From: Whalleya microplaca
Taxonomy: Eukaryota > Ascomycota > Sordariomycetes > Xylariales > Xylariaceae
NCBI GenBank assembly: GCA_022497155.1
Contig: MU385754.1
Coordinates: forward strand, 62,001 to 126,000
DNA: 64,000 nt
Direction: 5' to 3'
Shown one piece after another: positions 12,126-25,544 of the stretch. The notes under the pieces are model-generated. The model did not search any database. It was not told the origin of the DNA and saw only the letters and a program-made list of their open reading frames with translations. The stretch's first letter is position 1. Each line of letters starts with the position of its first letter. Position numbers and translations under genes: made by a program.

Positions 12126-13455
12126 ATCCTCATACAGTCTGCTGTGCGACTTTGCGTGTTGCTGACTGCAGCATCCGGAGCGTAGTCCGCTCTCTTCCGC
12201 ACCCGTCGGACGCCTTGTCATGTTACCCTTGTTTCTTGTTATTTTCTGGCTCTGTCACACATGATGAGGGCTGCAGGGCTACCTATACCTACTACCTACT
12301 TGGGGACCTCTTCGTTCTCTCCACACCGCCTAACCATCCAAACAGACACGATCCTCGCCCCCAGTTTGTGCGACCCCAATCCTTCCCGTCGGCGCTAGCT
12401 TCCTGGTCAGCAGGGTTGAGTAAGTATGGATGTACATGTGTATGTACCATCGCATCTGTGTCACCAACTTCCACGCCCGTACCATTCTCCACCCAGCGCC
12501 TCGAGCCCGCCTCGAGAGATCAATCCTTCCGTTCACGGACGGACAGTTCGGGCGGCCGTGGACGTCGGCGGTACGTACCGGAGCCATTAACACCTCCTAA
12601 TAAGCGACGGGACTGCCCGCTTACGTACCCAGGAATTACGTACCCAGAAACCATGTGAAGACCGTTGCATAAGGCGGGGCCCTCATCTGATAGGGGGGCT
12701 CGGAAAGAGCTGTCTCGTGCTGCGCCTACCGTATCAGGCTGATTCGACGATAGTTCGTTTTATTTTTTATTTTGCTTATTTTGCTACGAAGAAGCATATT
12801 ATCGTGGTCGTAGACCGGTTTTGCGTTATTAAGCCCGGCGGCCGCCTTTCGTTGCTACAGGTCCTCAACGCAGTCATCAACTAGCTTGGGGACATGGGGC
12901 GCAGGTGCGCCAACGCATCAATCGTAAGGACACTTTTATGGCCTGCATCGCAAACGCACGAGATGTGCCGTAGGAAGAAACGTGACGGGCGTAGTGACGG
13001 GCATACAAGGTCTACGACGCTATATCTCTCTATCTCTATGAAACCACCAATAACCCGAGCTAGGACTCTGAAACATGATCATTCATTTCCCCCCGAACTA
13101 CGGTCTAGATAACAACAGCCTGCTTTGGCGGGTGCGAACCCTCCCGCGTCATCCCAACCCCCCGGAATTCATCCCAGAGGAAATGAGACGAGGAAACCAG
13201 CCAACTTCGACTGTGCCCCAGGCGTTCGAGGTACGGCTGCGGCACATGCCAAAACAGAAGTCCATCGCTCCACACTGACGAGCCTGCCTGCCGTTGACAT
13301 GGCCCCCGAATGTATGTTGGTCATCTCATCTCGGGTGGAAGGCCGAAACGAGCATTGCGAAATACGTATGTAGGTCAGCTACCCCAAGGCGGCTAGTTTG
13401 TTGAATGAGTGCGCGGGCGCGGGTTCAGTCCAGATAAGTCGATTGCTTTTGCTAC

Positions 13456-13473
13456 ATACATACATGTATGTAT
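13456..13473. repeat. Perfect 18-bp palindrome of TACA/TGTA units
   Basis: The core ATACATACATGTATGTAT reads the same on both strands. It belongs to a set of TACATGTA-type palindromes also found at 20199-20216, 43405-43442 and 62292-62307. It lies about 0.7 kb beyond the YVH1 stop. Confidence 0.85.
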
Positions 13474-14146
13474 ATCTCTTAGTCACGGAAAAGGATGACA
13501 CAATGAATTGGCGTAACCCCCTTTCGCTCTTTCGCGGGAACGTGATAGCGTCAGCAGCGGGTATGTAGAAGGCATGGGGAAATCGGTAAATTCCTTTAAC
13601 CGCTAATGGCATGTAGTGCGAAACCAGGCTTATTTGGCGAAGGCGGGCGGACGGGATAAGCCCATAAGCCCTAAGCCTAGAGGAGTACGGGATGGTGTCC
13701 TGAGGGCTACGTACATCTGGCATCGTGATGTGGAGGGAAACCCCAATGCAGCCGGATTACAGGTCTATATTACGGGCAATAATGTAGGGTGTAAGGCCTC
13801 GGTACTGATGGGGGGTACAATCTTGTGATGTACCGCTGCGGTTAGGTAGCTAGGGAGAGAGGTGTGTGCTGAGAGGCCTCCCAGCCCTTGTCACTTCCTG
13901 GCAAGTTTGGTTATGATCCTCCCACTTATTAGCGGCGGGTTAGGTAAGATACCTTGAGCGGGAAGAATTGGTGGTTGGGCTGTCAGCAAGTCACTGGCTC
14001 GTGTTGCGGCGTAGTCGATGATAAGCCTGCCATGACACGCTGACGCGATACGTACATATACGACGGATGACGTAGGAAGCTTACTTGGCGTAAATATTAC
14101 ATTCATAGATGCGTTGATACGCCCAGCAATAAAAATCGTAAGTGCG

Positions 14147-15333
14147 TTATAAGTTACCATTCCGTCCCGGCGGTTGCCGGATTCCGGGAGCACCATTGCG
14201 CCCGGGGGTCACCTCGTCCACCCGGCTCCGGTTCAGAGAGAATGCGGGGACCACCCACTCCCTACAGCTGCATTCTAACCCCTGCCACGCGAAACGGCCG
14301 ATACTCGCGCCGCATTTAGGATTCGGACATGAGAGGCGACCATCAAGCTCACCATTTTCTAGCGCCGGCCGCATCCAGGAGAGCGTCTCAAGGAAGATGT
14401 GCGCACAGCCCGCCGACTCCGGCTGTCTAGTTGGGGTGTGCGGTATTACGAACTTCGGCGTCGCCAGTATGCGCCTACATTTCTTACATCGCACCTCCTT
14501 GGTACCTCTGTTCTCTTCTTCGGCCACCGCCTCCTCCTTCCCTATGTCCACCTCATCCTCGAACCGGATGAGTTCAGCATCAGGCGCGAGATTCATGTCC
14601 CGGACGTCTTTCAGCATTTTGTTGTATACCCATCTCTGATACGTAGGATGGCGCTCGACGGCGCCGTCGTCCTCAGCCGGACATCCCATCTCCCACCACA
14701 GCTCTAGCTGCCGCATGAAGCCGCTATTGGGTTCTGCCATGGACCGCGCACTCCGAACCGACTTCAATGCGCCTGCCACAGCCTTGCCACGTGTGGCCTT
14801 TCTGTGGGCTATGGATTCGGCGGACCCGGTGAACGGCTTGCCCCCGAAGCGGTGTGGGTACTTGTAAAGGAGGTACGCAATGACGCAGCTGACAGAACGT
14901 GATATGCCCATAGCACAGTGTACGTAGACTGCGCCGGGCGAGCTACTCTGATCGTCCTCGGTCTGTGCCTTGCCTACTTCCGCGGTCACACCCGGAGTCC
15001 TATCGTCGGCCGACGGATAAAGACCCCCATCGATGAAGCGCACGGCAGAGGGGAAATGGATCAACAGGTCTGAATCCGCGTCATCGTCAATGTCTATGCA
15101 CATGTGCTTAAACCGCTTGGCCTCCTCTCCCCAGTCATCAAAGGAGAACTTGATGACGGAGAGGATGTGTGTGATATTTGCCTCGTAGAATTTAGTACGT
15201 CTTCCCTCGAGACTTAGGGTCCAGATCCTAAAGGTCTGGTCAGCTATCATTTAGTTAATATTATTTGCTAGGGAGTGGTAAAGTACCCTCCAACATAGAG
15301 GTTACCAGCCTCCGGAACCTTGGTTAACGACAT
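14147..15333 (-). CDS. YVH1: Dual-specificity phosphatase Yvh1 (DUSP12-like)
   Basis: Yvh1 releases Mrt4 during late assembly of the 60S ribosomal subunit, and its zinc domain is what this needs. Exons are 15287-15333 and 14147-15227, with a 59-bp intron (15228-15286) ending in ctttag; the protein has 375 residues. The short first exon supplies the family opening LYVGG, which continues as IWTL after the splice. ANITHILSVI and an Asp-rich IDIDDDADSDL follow. The P-loop is VHCAMGISRS (catalytic Cys120, Arg126). After the phosphatase fold come GFMRQLELWWEMGCP and the C-terminal zinc domain: CKKC at about 263-266, Cys290/His292, CPNPKC at 316-321 and CSC at 335-337. Low-complexity inserts occur before the P-loop (about 88-112) and after it (about 145-178). 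A simple start at 15250 would lose LYVGG, so I reject it. Confidence 0.93.
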
Positions 15334-16945
15334 ATTGCCGATGTGGTATCACTTGAGTCCCGATTGCAAACGCATTCAATATTGAGAAGGATTGGTGCTT
15401 AACCTGGATGCATATTATGAAGGTAATAGTCAACTATCAAGAACTAGAAAAGCAAGGATTGCCCTCAGACGCTAGCAACGGTAACGAGTAACAAAGATGA
15501 ATCAGGCGGCGAGGCTCCTTTGATATTTTCGATTGCACTACGTAGTTGATTCGCGGGGCAATAGAATTGTGGATATCAAGAATGGTGGCGGTTGCGGCTG
15601 TACCTTCGTACCGCAGATGCTTGCCCGATCGACCCCATTTTTTCTTTCGCTTTGTCTTGTCTTCACCGGTAGGGCTGAATCATGTGACGTCCCGATCCTA
15701 TTTTACGCTAGACCCGCTAGTGGAATATTATGTAATAACTATAGAGTGGAGTGGGGTTTGTAGATTCCCATCCAATTGCGTGCCATGGTACTTTGATCAG
15801 TTCGTATCACCATCCATTTCACTAACAAAACTGGGAGAAGTTGCTTGTGTAAGGCAATTTTTTGGATTATATTATTTTTTCCCTATTTCCACCTTGCCCT
15901 GCCTTGCTGGAGTACTCATGGCTGACGACTGTCCTGCCTGTTGCCTGTCCGTCAAATGAACGAGCTTGTACAAAATCCCACCCCTTTACTGACTTTCATA
16001 CCAGTCCCATAAGATATGGCATTGCTGCAATAAGCTGTATTGAGAGGCCTACTCAATACTGGACATTTCAAGATACCAATAGCCTAGTTTAGGTACATGT
16101 CGGATTCAGCACCGGTCGAGACCAGCATCCTGTTTATTTTAGTGTTACGCTTATCTGCCCGAAGGCAAGCCGGGCGGATATAACCGCAGCGATCGACAAA
16201 TTATGTAAGGCTATGTTAAAACTCGGGCAAGCAGAAGTATGTTCATCGTGCAAAGCATCACCCAGTGCGCTTTTTGAGTGGGAATTGCCGGTCGTCTCAT
16301 CCCAACCAATTACCCCAGTGCAGACGAGGCAGCCACTCACATCCCGATAGCATCTGAGCCCCTCGATAGTTGCTATTTTGAACTTGTCCTTCGCGTAGTT
16401 ACTAACTCAGCACTGAGGTGTCGCCTTTCGACATGCGCCAAGATACCAATATCTGCTGGGATGGAACCGCGCCCGTCAGCAGCAGCTGCATCTCGTAAAG
16501 CAGCCATTGATAATGTCTAATCCCCGCCGTAGAGTATTTTTGATGTACCCGCGCGGCACCGAACACGTTGAACCAAGGAACTATACAGCGAAGTTCTGTC
16601 AAACTCGGTACGCGGGACACTCGTGTTGCGCATCCGTCCAGCAGCCGCACGATCGCGCCATGAAATAATCTTCCCATGCGGAACTATGAAACGACCGGGA
16701 GATCGACAGAGCAACCGGTCTGCTTCCGGATTATGTGGTGAGACACGGGTTTGTGCCATACACAACTTCCGTGCTTTGATCCTTTGCCTCTTACAGCTAA
16801 CTGCAGCATACTGCTGCTGTGCATTAATCGCGCCCACACGCAGACCAACAAATTAATCTGCATGCAGAAGCTCTCGTAAGCTTTTCTTTGCAGACCCCGC
16901 GCGGTATTGCTACCCAATGAGCCGCCGCCGGCCGATTCAATTTGC
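15334..16945. other. Intergenic between zinc-finger gene and YVH1
   Basis: Both neighbours are on the minus strand, so this 1.6 kb holds the YVH1 promoter (near 15334-16000) and the zinc-finger gene's 3' flank (near 16500-16945). Plus-strand frames here, up to 137 codons at 15546-15959, show no family pattern. Bases 16231-16247 repeat a 17-bp sequence also found at 12036-12052. Confidence 0.55.
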
Positions 16946-19010
16946 TCATCGTGGTGGTTGCGGAGGTTCCTCGTCGAGCATGCATGCATTTTCCAGCATG
17001 TTTGTCCATTTACCACTAGTTCCTGCATGACTGTGTTTGAGATGTTGTCGAAAGTGGTCAGCTCGAAAGAATTTCTTGCTCGAGTTGCATTCTCGGAATT
17101 TATGCACGTCTTGAAGGTGTCGCAGTCGTTGGTCCCAGTCCTGCTCTGTTGTCTGTCGCGGACGCCCAAGACCGCCACGACGCTCGAACTCTTCGCCGCA
17201 ATAGCCACAGGTGTCGGCCTCTCCAGGCCGATTTGTGCTTTCATGAAATGCCCGATCGTACCCGGATATAATAAGCGCTGAACATGACCAGCTATGCCGC
17301 CTAACGTGTAAACTATTCTGATGACGCTCTGCTTCGTTCTTGTTTTTAAACCGATTGCCGCAAAAAGAGCATTCGTACTGTTTTTCGGCCTCGTGTGCGC
17401 TGGGACTAGTTAATAACTCGTAACGAGGACAGAGAATTCATGCTGTGTTGTAACTTACTTTAGCTCCTCTGCCGTTTCAAACTTCTTCGGCTTCTTAGGG
17501 CAGCATTCGCACATGAAGAACCCCCCCGGTATCCTTGCAATGTTGGACTTGGGCACGTCGGTCACCTTACGAGGTGAAGCAAGCTGTCGGGTTTCACTGC
17601 TGAGATTGCGTTGATGAGGCAGACGTGCAAGAGAGGTATGTGGTGATTGGTGAAGAGAAATTGGTGTGCTGTAAGGCGAGATCAGATCGACCGGGGAAAT
17701 CCCACCGCTAGACAAGCCACTAGGCGATCTCCCACCAAAGGAGTTCATGCTCGAAAGGTTGGGAGTTAACGAGGCGTTTGAGGTATAGGAAGCGCTGCGT
17801 CCTGGGGAAACAGTTGAGACTGAGCCCTGGGGAATGATAGCGAGCCGAGGCGTTGGCGATGCCCTTGATGCACCTTCGCGACGTCGAAGTAAGTCGCACG
17901 ATCCGGACAAGCCTTGTACGGGAGGATCATCATTAGGTGGTGACGATGCCCGCCTCTTCTGTCCGACGGCTTGATGTTCAGGACGTAGCAGGGAATCGTC
18001 TATATGTAACCTTCTAATGCCCGCAGTCTCCTCCATTGGAAAGTCGGTATCGTCCTGGTTGTCGTAGCTGCTGTGCGTGGAGACCGTGGCGTCGTCGGGC
18101 AATGAACCGCTGTTATTCCTCCTGCGTGGGAAGGGCGAGCGATCCAGTTCAGCAGGCTCAACCGGAGAGCGGTACTCATTACTGGGGGCACTGCGGAATG
18201 GCGCGCTGCGCGGCGAGACTGCAGACTGTAGCGGAGTGTCCGTGAAACGTCCAGGAGAGTCGATGACCAACTTATTGCTCGGTCGTATGGGAAGGGAGAG
18301 TGGTGTTAATTGAGTATGTAAGCGATGTTCAGGTGCGTTGTATCTAGAAATTGCGTCGTGTGCTGAGGAACTCAGTGCTGACCGTCGAGGTGGTGATCGA
18401 TTATCAAATGTTCGTCGAGAATCCAGCTTTTTTAGTAACGAGTTGTCATAGTCGCTACCAGCAGGCTTGTTGAATTGGTACTGGTCGTGGGACATGAAGA
18501 GTTTCTTGGGAAGAGAGTCTTGGGATCTGTGTTATATGGGCTCAATAGTTAGTACTTGCTTGCCTCGGACCATCCAGTGATTATATATGTTTATATACTC
18601 AAGACAACATACCCGAGTGACGACACTGTGGAATTTAGGCTATGGTAGCCCTCATCCCTATGAATTGATCGTACTGCTCCTTGCTCACTGTCCCTCCGAC
18701 CAAACCGCTCCCAGTCTCTTCTCGAGCTGTCCCAGCTTGCATTCGAGTCAATTGAGGGGACACGGTCGTGTCTACTGGACTCTGGTAGGCCCATGCCGGG
18801 AAGGAACTTTGGTGGAGGCAGAGGAGGCGGCGCATCGTCCTCGGCGAGACGGTGGCTGTTGGGTATCGACATAGGGATGGAGGCCAGACTGGGCGAGAAT
18901 TCAGAGGGTCTGCTGGAGCCTCCGAAGTGGTTGAGTCGTTTTGAGGGCTCGATGAAGATTGCTGGCGGCCCGCCTCCTGGCTCCCTCGGAGCATACGATG
19001 GGATCTCCAT
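16946..19010 (-). CDS. C2H2 zinc-finger protein, putative transcription factor
   Basis: Probable nuclear DNA-binding regulator; its targets are unknown. Exons are 18613-19010, 17459-18526 and 16946-17405, with introns 18527-18612 (86 bp, perfect TACTAAC branch site) and 17406-17458 (53 bp, GTAAGT donor). The product is 641 residues. About residues 1-465 are Ser/Pro/Arg-rich and look disordered. The C-terminus holds a CECC element (472-475) and a good C2H2 finger: Cys501, Cys504, His517, His522 (CSFCGNRF). A block common in Pezizomycotina C2H2 proteins follows: RRHSWSCSAL, GYDRAFHES, a Cys555/Cys558/His585/His590 finger around DWDQRLRHLQDVHKF, and FFRADHFRQHLKHSHAGTSG. The start at 19010 is the first ATG in frame. 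The frame stays open upstream as SAGSSAAENKKEKNKKYK before a stop, so a further 5' exon is possible. Confidence 0.85.
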
Positions 19011-20198
19011 CTTGTATTTCTTGTTTTTCTCTTTCTTGTTCTCCGCAGCACTTGAACCGGCAGAGCTGATTGAGGTTCAACAGAGGCCAATAACAGGGTT
19101 GCCACAGCTTCGTGTTGACGAATGACAGCTGAAGGGATTACAACCGAGAGACCGGTTCTTGTGATTGGGGGACGGGAAGTCGGCTGAAAAAGGGATAGGG
19201 TCGTCCAATGCACCTGTGGGGTCTCGGGGCGGTAGTGCTGCTGGTGCCGCGGATGATGTTATGCGAAGCAACAATGGCTTGGGCGTGAATCAAGGGGTAG
19301 GTGCTTTAGGGACGTCGGTGGCGACAGTGGTATCGGTATCGCCGATGTCATTCGTGGAAGCCGGCGGGTGCTGTGTCGCTAGAAGCTTTATTAAAGCTGA
19401 AGAGGGAAAATTGTGCCAAATTGTGCAAGGGTATATTGGTGCTTAGAGTAACAAGAGAACATCGAGCGTCATAACAAGTGATATCCGAAACAGAGGAATT
19501 CTGATAGTTGATAGTTGATACTAATACACCATACACCCAGCCAGCTTAACAAGTTGCGGTGGGCTTGAGAGCAGCAGCAGCCACAAACAGAGTTGGAAAG
19601 AAATTGGAGTAGAATGAACTTGGAGTGAGACTAAGACAAAAGGTGGTGTTGTCAGGGCTTAGTTGAAGTTAAGTTTGAATCGACGGCAGTAGAAAAAGAC
19701 TGGACGCATGAAGTTCGAGGTCGACCAGGGCTGCCAGGATATTCTCGATGGCCAAGGAATAAGTGTTCCCCTACTTCCGGTCCGACTCTTTCTTACTCAG
19801 TTGTCTCAACTAGCACACAACTTACGGTCTGCTGTGTTCGTGTTATGCAGGATCCCAATGAAGGTCCAATGAGTCCCAATGAGACGAGTGGAAGGAGAAA
19901 TCGCTATGCTCTAGTGACGGGAGCTGGTGGACATGGTGTGTGTGAAGTCAACCGAAGATATGGGAACGGCTCACGACTTTTTCTAAAAGGGTTCATCTGA
20001 GAGCGATGAAGAGGGGCGGAGGGTACAATACATATGAGAATTCAAGACGAACCCACAGCCAACCTGCCGCCTGCTCGACCTTACGCAGTATGATGGATCC
20101 TAGCTAAACACCCAGGACACCCTAGGTACGTGCGTGGGTTGCGTTCAGCCCTTCAAGGAGAGACAAGGATCATTCAGATATGTACATGTAGGCCCTAC

Positions 20199-20216
20199 TG
20201 TATGTACGTACATACA
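20199..20216. repeat. Perfect 18-bp palindrome with TACGTA centre
   Basis: TGTATGTACGTACATACA is its own reverse complement. It lies 1.2 kb upstream of the zinc-finger start, in a stretch rich in TACGTA and TACATGTA words (20181-20235). Confidence 0.85.
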
Positions 20217-20510
20217 TGCCTAGACTGCTAGGTACGTAAAGCGCCCTACATACAAGGGAGTCTGGGAGTTCTCTCAAGCCGCCGGTGGGTGTTGCTGGGG
20301 GGTGTTGTGGGTGTCGCGCAAGGGCTCCCAGTAGCCGATACCTCGATCTTCGTACCGTAGGGCCAGGGAGGGTGTGTGTTGAGCAGAATTAAGAAGGCTA
20401 CGTACTGGGATGACCGGGATGAGGGGAAAGAGGTGTGCTAGGGGGGTGCACGGAGCGATTGCCCCCTTATAAGTAGCTACGTATATGTACTTGGTGCTCG
20501 AGTAGTGAGA

Positions 20511-20520
20511 TACCTAGGTA
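20511..20520. promoter_or_regulatory. TACCTAGGTA palindrome upstream of zinc-finger gene
   Basis: The same 10-bp palindrome occurs in the RTT106/VFA1 promoter (5170-5179) and upstream of MED18 (39712-39721). A regulatory role is inferred only from this recurrence. Confidence 0.4.
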
Positions 20521-23500
20521 CATACGGCAGGTAGGTGACGGCAGGCCGCTGCACTGTAATCTGTGATAGGGCGGGTGGATGGTGGGATTGATACGACTTC
20601 GCAGCCGGCACAGGGCTGGGCTGCACCTGTGGTTTTCCTGAAGTGATTCCGCTGGTTGCTGGAACTGGCCGTGTATTTGGGATACATCACTCGTTTGTAC
20701 CTGCTGTAATCGTACTGCGAGTATAATGTTGATGATGTCTCTGGCGCCCCATCGGCCACGCAGTCAACTCAGTTCTAGTGGGTCAGCTAGTACCGCTACT
20801 GCTTGCTGCTACTGCTGCTGCTCGCTGCTTCCATTGCGAGTGCACATGCTGATGTCCTAGCTATGCAGTTAGGTGCCCTAGGTACTAAGATCCACTTAGT
20901 GCCCTGTGCAGGCTTGAGGAACTTTTGAATTGACAACCTAGCGTGGTACTAGTATACGTAGTACATCTTTCTAACATCTTTCTAAACTTGACAGACTCGA
21001 ACGCCTACCGACAGAACCTTGAGGTCCCTTCCGTTTGGTGGCAGTGGACAGGACAACGGCATCTGACAAGGTTATAAGACCAGACTGTCCATGTCTAATC
21101 TCTACATACTGCATAGATATCTGCGTACTTGTATTGTTGTTTGCCGTCTTGTTATGTATCTACCATCAGATAGTCGCTATATGTGTATGTTCATTGGTAC
21201 GCGACAATAAGCACAGTGGCCTAACCCTGCAAAGTTTCATACAAATATTATAGGCTTGCCGTGATTATACCAGTAACCATTAGTTACGCTTAGTATTGCT
21301 ATAGTCTGATCTTCTACTATAGTATTCGTATGCCTTCGTGTCAATTATAGTCGGCTCAATGTTTGTTCCATGGCTTACCTATATCCTTGGCTCCTTAAGA
21401 CTGTCATCGGTCCGACACAGTTGATCTCCGATGACTTGACTAGCATAATCCCACGTACCTACCGGCCATATCTCCAAATTGAGCCTCAATCGGATGATAG
21501 CAATGAAACGGTTTTCAGCCTTATGTTATTGACCTATTGTCTTCCCCTTCTTTCACAGTGACTACTTTGGTGTAGCACGGGTAGCAGAATAACCTACTCG
21601 GGTATTACGAAAGTCGAACATCTCCACTGTATTTATGGGAGCAATCGGATAGCATCTGCCTTGCAGCTTTCTACGTTTAACTAATAAGGTTCCATTTCTT
21701 GACCGACCCTAATGAAGGCCCCTCTAAATGACTGCATGCATATCGTGAGCAAAAGAAGATCACTCAACACTCAAACTTTACCTCACGTCACCTCTATAGA
21801 AAAAATATTTATAAAAATTATCATCAAAAACTTGATACTCACAGCACTTCATGATCCAGTAGCCTATGAGCTCAAAACTGATAATTCCCACGTGGTACCC
21901 GCACTTATTAATACCTACATGTATGAACGCTATACCTCTATGGGACAGTCTATTTTGACATCGAACTTCCAAGTATATGTATGCAGCATCATTAACCAAC
22001 ACTTTTTGCTCAGATATGACAGAAAGGCAAATTTGATGAGCTTTCTTGGTAATTTCAAGCTATCTAGTCTAACCAGCAATTCCCTGTTATGTTGTTTGCT
22101 TGTGGTCGAGTGATCTCAACGCAAGCCCAATGACCTCTTGGAGGAACAGGGTCTGTTGCGTGGGTGTTGCTTAGTGATCTATACCATACTTACATGTAGA
22201 TAGATAAACCTGTATCCCAGTGCAGTGAGATCCAAATGTACTCAGTTACCTGTTCACATAACAGTAGTATGTATGGGAGATATGTGAAAAGGGCTAGACC
22301 CCGGCCCTAGCCTTAATGATGGGCACGACAATGCCAGAATTAGCGCCAGTGCTGGCAACGAGAGGGCATCGTGGAGTCCCAGAATCCGCCGTAGTGATTG
22401 TGAACAGAAATAACGTATCCTTAGCGCCGCCAGAGGTCTATAGCCCTATCTAGATTCGGGACCGAATAATAGAATCCTGTCAGCAGCCCCCAAGGTCTGG
22501 GTGCAACTCCACCAACATCTCCCCTGGGCTCCTAGCTGGGTAGAGTAGTACATATGTAATAGACTAAAAGCGGATTGTGTAGCATGTGTACCCAAGATAA
22601 GCAAAAGTAAATGAAGATGCAGGTACTTACATATGGCAAACAAGTTGGCTAGTAGGCGTGCAGCAAAAGTTTCAATTCTGTACACGTATCACGCAGTATG
22701 CTCGCAAAACCATTGGAAGAGATGTACGAGGCAATCCAACACTCAATACCTAGCTGCAAGTGATCGAATTGGAGGAACTGTGAGTGTTCGTCACCTATCG
22801 GCCTCATGTTCTATCAGCCGTGTAAACCCGAAGCTACTTTATATGTACCGAAAGGTGCAGGTGATTTGGCAGCGAAATGCAGCATTTAAACTTCCATTGG
22901 CAGCCATCAAATTCAGCGACTAAAGCAAGTAGACAAAGTGAAGCGAACCTTTTTTCAGCCCTACAACCCTTTAAGCCAGAGTACTAGCGTCCGCCTCCTG
23001 TGATTGGCTCCGCATTGTCTTTCCTTGACAGAAATGGCTAAAGTTAAAACCAACTCAAGATTGGCTCTGCAAGTAGTTTTTGACTCCATAAGCCATGCTG
23101 TGCCTGTATGTGCGCCTTACCTACATATTCGCATTGGCTCCATAGGTAGGTAGTGTATCAATCACAATTCCTTCAAAGTCTCAAGATCTGCAACTTCACG
23201 AACTGCACGCAACATCAGAGGCTCATGGTGTGTGGCCCCCTCTTCTCATTCATGTCAAGTCTTCACCACCTTACCGCTCACATCGCAAATAACCTCAGCT
23301 CATCAATATAGCCAACAAACCAATTTAGATATCCATCGACCCGGCACCGAACCCTTTTCACGTCAATAGAGCTAAGAATAACTAGTCACCAATTTGTCGG
23401 CCGCCTGGCTCTAAGACTCCTTTTCTAGTGGTTTAACAGAGTTACGCGCGCTCTCAAAGAGATTCGATATTCCAGTTATAAGTGCCTCCAACTCGGCTGC

Positions 23501-25544
23501 TTTTGCTCCCGAGTCATTCGTGATCGCCAGTCGACTCTGACTGGGCCATTAATTCTGTACGATGCACATCATTAAGCTTTCCCATGACGATGCGGTCCGC
23601 TGCATATCATGTTATCTGTCCGTCCATTCGTGATTGCAACAACATCGTCTTGACCTCGGACCAATCCGCCTTAGCCTCAGGTACCAACCCCCCTAGGCGT
23701 TAATTGTGCATGTACAAGTAGATGTCGAGTATCGGACCAGAACTTTCCTCAGTGCCTCTATATTCACATGTTTTTAGTAACAATAAATGCATGCATGAAT
23801 TGTCGAGCTAAATATAAGAAATGCCGGTCTCTTTATGTGTAATTACGTGGTAGAGAGACAGTTCTGTTCATAGAGGGGGTACATGTGGGATCAGTACACG
23901 ATCATAGCCACGCGTGCAGTTGGATCATTCTGCAGAAAGAATCTCCACACCCCACAAACTTAACAGCTTTGGGTAGTAGTCAGGAGTTGACTGACAGTCT
24001 GACAGACAACTTTTCTAACATCCAGTTTCATCAATCCGTGTATTTGGAGGCAGACTCACGAACTCAGAGTGGATACTGCAAGTACTACAATTAGACTTTG
24101 CATGGAATCGTCACCATCATTTGGTCTGGAACCCACCGCCTTAAAAGCCACGCGATTACTTGCGCTAACTCCTAAGCAGCTACCAGCCCTACAGGTTACC
24201 CCCTGAAATAATGTAAAATTCCGCCGTGGGGAGATACAGCGGGAAGAGCCCGCTAACAGAAAATATTTCAGTATTGACAAGGCCAGATGAAGTATTCTGA
24301 AGCTGTAATTGTAAGAGAAATACATATCTATAAGATCTCCCCAAGGGACTTCAAAAAACGCATAAATTCACTACTGGAGTCCCTCCACTTACATTATTAC
24401 AGGGGGTGACCTGTACGTAGTACTGCCCTAGCTAACGGAGATTCGATCGCGCAGCTTTGTTCTCCTTTAGAGTAGTTGACCGGGATCTAGCCCGAGTTAC
24501 ATTATCTCTTCGTATCAGCCCAAAGCCAGCCTCTCCATTTACCGAAACATCCAGTGCGTCCTATTAAATGTTATCAATAATAAGCACGATAGCTAGTTAT
24601 TGTTGCTCAATACCTAGCCATTATATATAGTACTAGGGTGAGAGCGGAATAAAAGTGGATTACTTGTATAGACAGAATGCGGTACAAAGTAAAACTATGT
24701 CCGCTTAGGTAAGTGCATACATCTCGCTAGGTACTATCATTGGATGAGTTATTCCGATATTTGATTTGCATAATACCATCAATAGCCGATGCATATAGAT
24801 ATTTACTCAAGGTTTATCAGCACCTCGTGGCTGGAATTGATAGATGGCATTGTGCCACAACTTTGTTGTCCCTGAGTTTCCGAGTACCTTACTAAGCCCT
24901 CGGCTCTAGAAAGCTCTAGCTTGTGCATCATTGCATCGGCTGGAGCCCGGACTTCCTAGGTATGCTATGACTGTATGGTAGGGCAACAATACGATAACCC
25001 AGCATTGCTACTCGGTCTTTTTCTAGTAATGGTATTGATGGTCATCTCCGGGCTGTTAGCCAATCAAGACGGCACCGGAGAGACCTAAGAACTACTACGT
25101 AGCAAACGTCACGACAGAAGACCCAGACAGAACACAGCCCTCTTGCGATACGATACGCGTAGGGACCGCAGATACTGGACACACTCCACAGACCAGGCCG
25201 AGGCAGACGAGACTCCACCTCATCTATCATATTGTTCAAGGTCATTCTGTTATTGTTCGGCTGGGACTCACTGGTCAAATTCCGGATACTACGCTCTAAC
25301 GCCTTGAGTTAGATAATAGAGTCACAATTCCGCTCTACTAGTGTATACTAGGTAGTACATAGGTCAACGTTCAGCATATATTTTGATGTATACTCAGTGT
25401 ATAATAGTTATACTTGAATATAATGTAGGCGACATGTCCTATCATCCAATCCTCCCCGCCCCGCATGGCCAATAACTCAATATAGTTTCATACTGCCTAA
25501 CAGTATGAACCTACTCAATAATATACTCGGACACAGAAAGGTAG

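Larger units (their letters stand above)
6018..14146. other. 8.1-kb gene-poor stretch
   Basis: No protein family could be recognised on either strand. From 6018 to about 10800 the sequence is mixed to AT-rich with frames under about 125 codons. GC-richer patches occur at about 10830-11000 and 11470-12660; the longest frames there are 148 codons (11589-12035, minus) and 168 codons (12152-12658, plus). They show no motif, and frames are open on both strands, so I treat them as chance. The part from 13900 to 14146 is 3' flank of YVH1. Palindromes at 12112-12125 and 13456-13473 are listed separately. No tRNA or transposon ends were seen. Confidence 0.5.

Noticed and set aside
12152..12658. 168-codon plus-strand frame
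   Set aside because: Same GC-rich patch; minus-strand frames overlap it, no family pattern, no regular codon bias.
16684..17244. 186-codon minus-strand frame over the C2H2 gene's last exon
   Set aside because: It is the wrong frame of the exon that encodes the Cys/His fingers; the real frame ends at 16946.
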